5,472 nucleotides of DNA from an uncultured Lacinutrix sp. GTDB lineage: Bacteria > Bacteroidota > Bacteroidia > Flavobacteriales > Flavobacteriaceae. The notes under the pieces are model-generated. The model searched no databases. It saw only the letters and a list, made by a program, of their open reading frames with translations, and was not told the origin of the DNA. This document shows, piece by piece, positions 5,385 to 5,472 of the stretch (the stretch's first letter is position 1; every line of letters starts with the position of its first letter). The stretch is from NCBI GenBank assembly GCA_937916035.1, contig CALGIH010000175.1, positions 1 through 5,472 on the forward strand. The letters are read 5' to 3'. Position numbers and translations under genes: made by a program.

Positions 5385-5472
5385 TTAATTGTTCTTATTT
5401 TTTATTGGAATTTCAGCTACAGAATTTTCTGAAGCTATTGTTTTATTGCCATTTTTTTGTTCAATTGTGATG
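5385..5472 (-). CDS. C-terminal tail of an unidentified protein (partial)
   Basis: Entering from the right edge, the minus-strand frame reads ITIEQKNGNKTIASENSVAE, then IPIKNKNN, and stops at TAA 5387-5385: 28 codons plus stop. The other two minus frames hit stops within this stretch. The strand matches every other gene in the window, and a Lys/Asn-rich polar tail is a plausible protein C-terminus. The piece is too short to assign a family. A plus-strand frame is also open here (hydrophobic, starting only from a TTG), so the call is tentative. The 168-bp spacer that follows holds a -7 box for the next unit but no convincing terminator hairpin. Confidence 0.5.
   Translation of the reverse strand, partial: ITIEQKNGNKTIASENSVAEIPIKNKNN

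Noticed and set aside
5372..5391. Inverted repeat CAATTA / TAATTG around the stop of the right-edge gene as a possible terminator
   Set aside because: The stem is 6 bp with a single G:C pair, and no T-run follows in the direction of transcription.
5388..5472. Plus-strand hydrophobic open frame at the right edge
   Set aside because: It has only a TTG start without a promoter or RBS and opposes the strand of all other genes. It reads like the complement of the polar minus-strand tail, although the fragment is too short to exclude it fully.

Overview
The window comes from an AT-rich bacterial chromosome, most likely a member of the Flavobacteriaceae (Bacteroidota). Three observations support this. 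The genes lack Shine-Dalgarno sequences before their starts. At least two transcription units begin with a Bacteroidota-type -7 box (TAnnTTTG) a few bases before the start codon. The small Cys-containing protein and the sigma factor also look like flavobacterial proteins. All supported genes lie on the minus strand, so transcription runs from high to low coordinates. I see no RNA genes, CRISPR arrays, insertion sequences or long repeats.

Layout in the direction of transcription: (1) the C-terminal tail of an unidentified gene enters from the right edge (5385-5472); (2) a 168-bp spacer carries a good -7 box (5234-5241); (3) a tightly packed four-gene unit follows: a 67-aa membrane-anchored four-cysteine protein, a family 2 glycosyltransferase, an ECF-like sigma-70 factor and an Nramp-related transporter. 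Spacings are 6 bp, then a 10-bp overlap, then a 4-bp overlap. (4) A 48-bp spacer carries a second -7 box (2110-2117). (5) lipA (lipoyl synthase) and a type I glyceraldehyde-3-phosphate dehydrogenase follow, 1 bp apart. (6) An 83-bp spacer with a weaker -7 box leads to the N-terminus of a probable exported protein that leaves at the left edge.

lipA and gap both serve central carbon metabolism: lipoate is needed by the pyruvate and 2-oxoglutarate dehydrogenase complexes. The upstream unit is less conventional. The sigma factor has no anti-sigma gene beside it. The gene overlapping its 3' end encodes an Nramp-fold transporter that has lost the Asp and Asn of the TM1 metal site, and the sigma factor itself starts with TTG inside the end of the glycosyltransferase gene. 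What links these four proteins cannot be decided from sequence alone. They are probably co-transcribed and translationally coupled, and that unit is the part of the window most worth following up.
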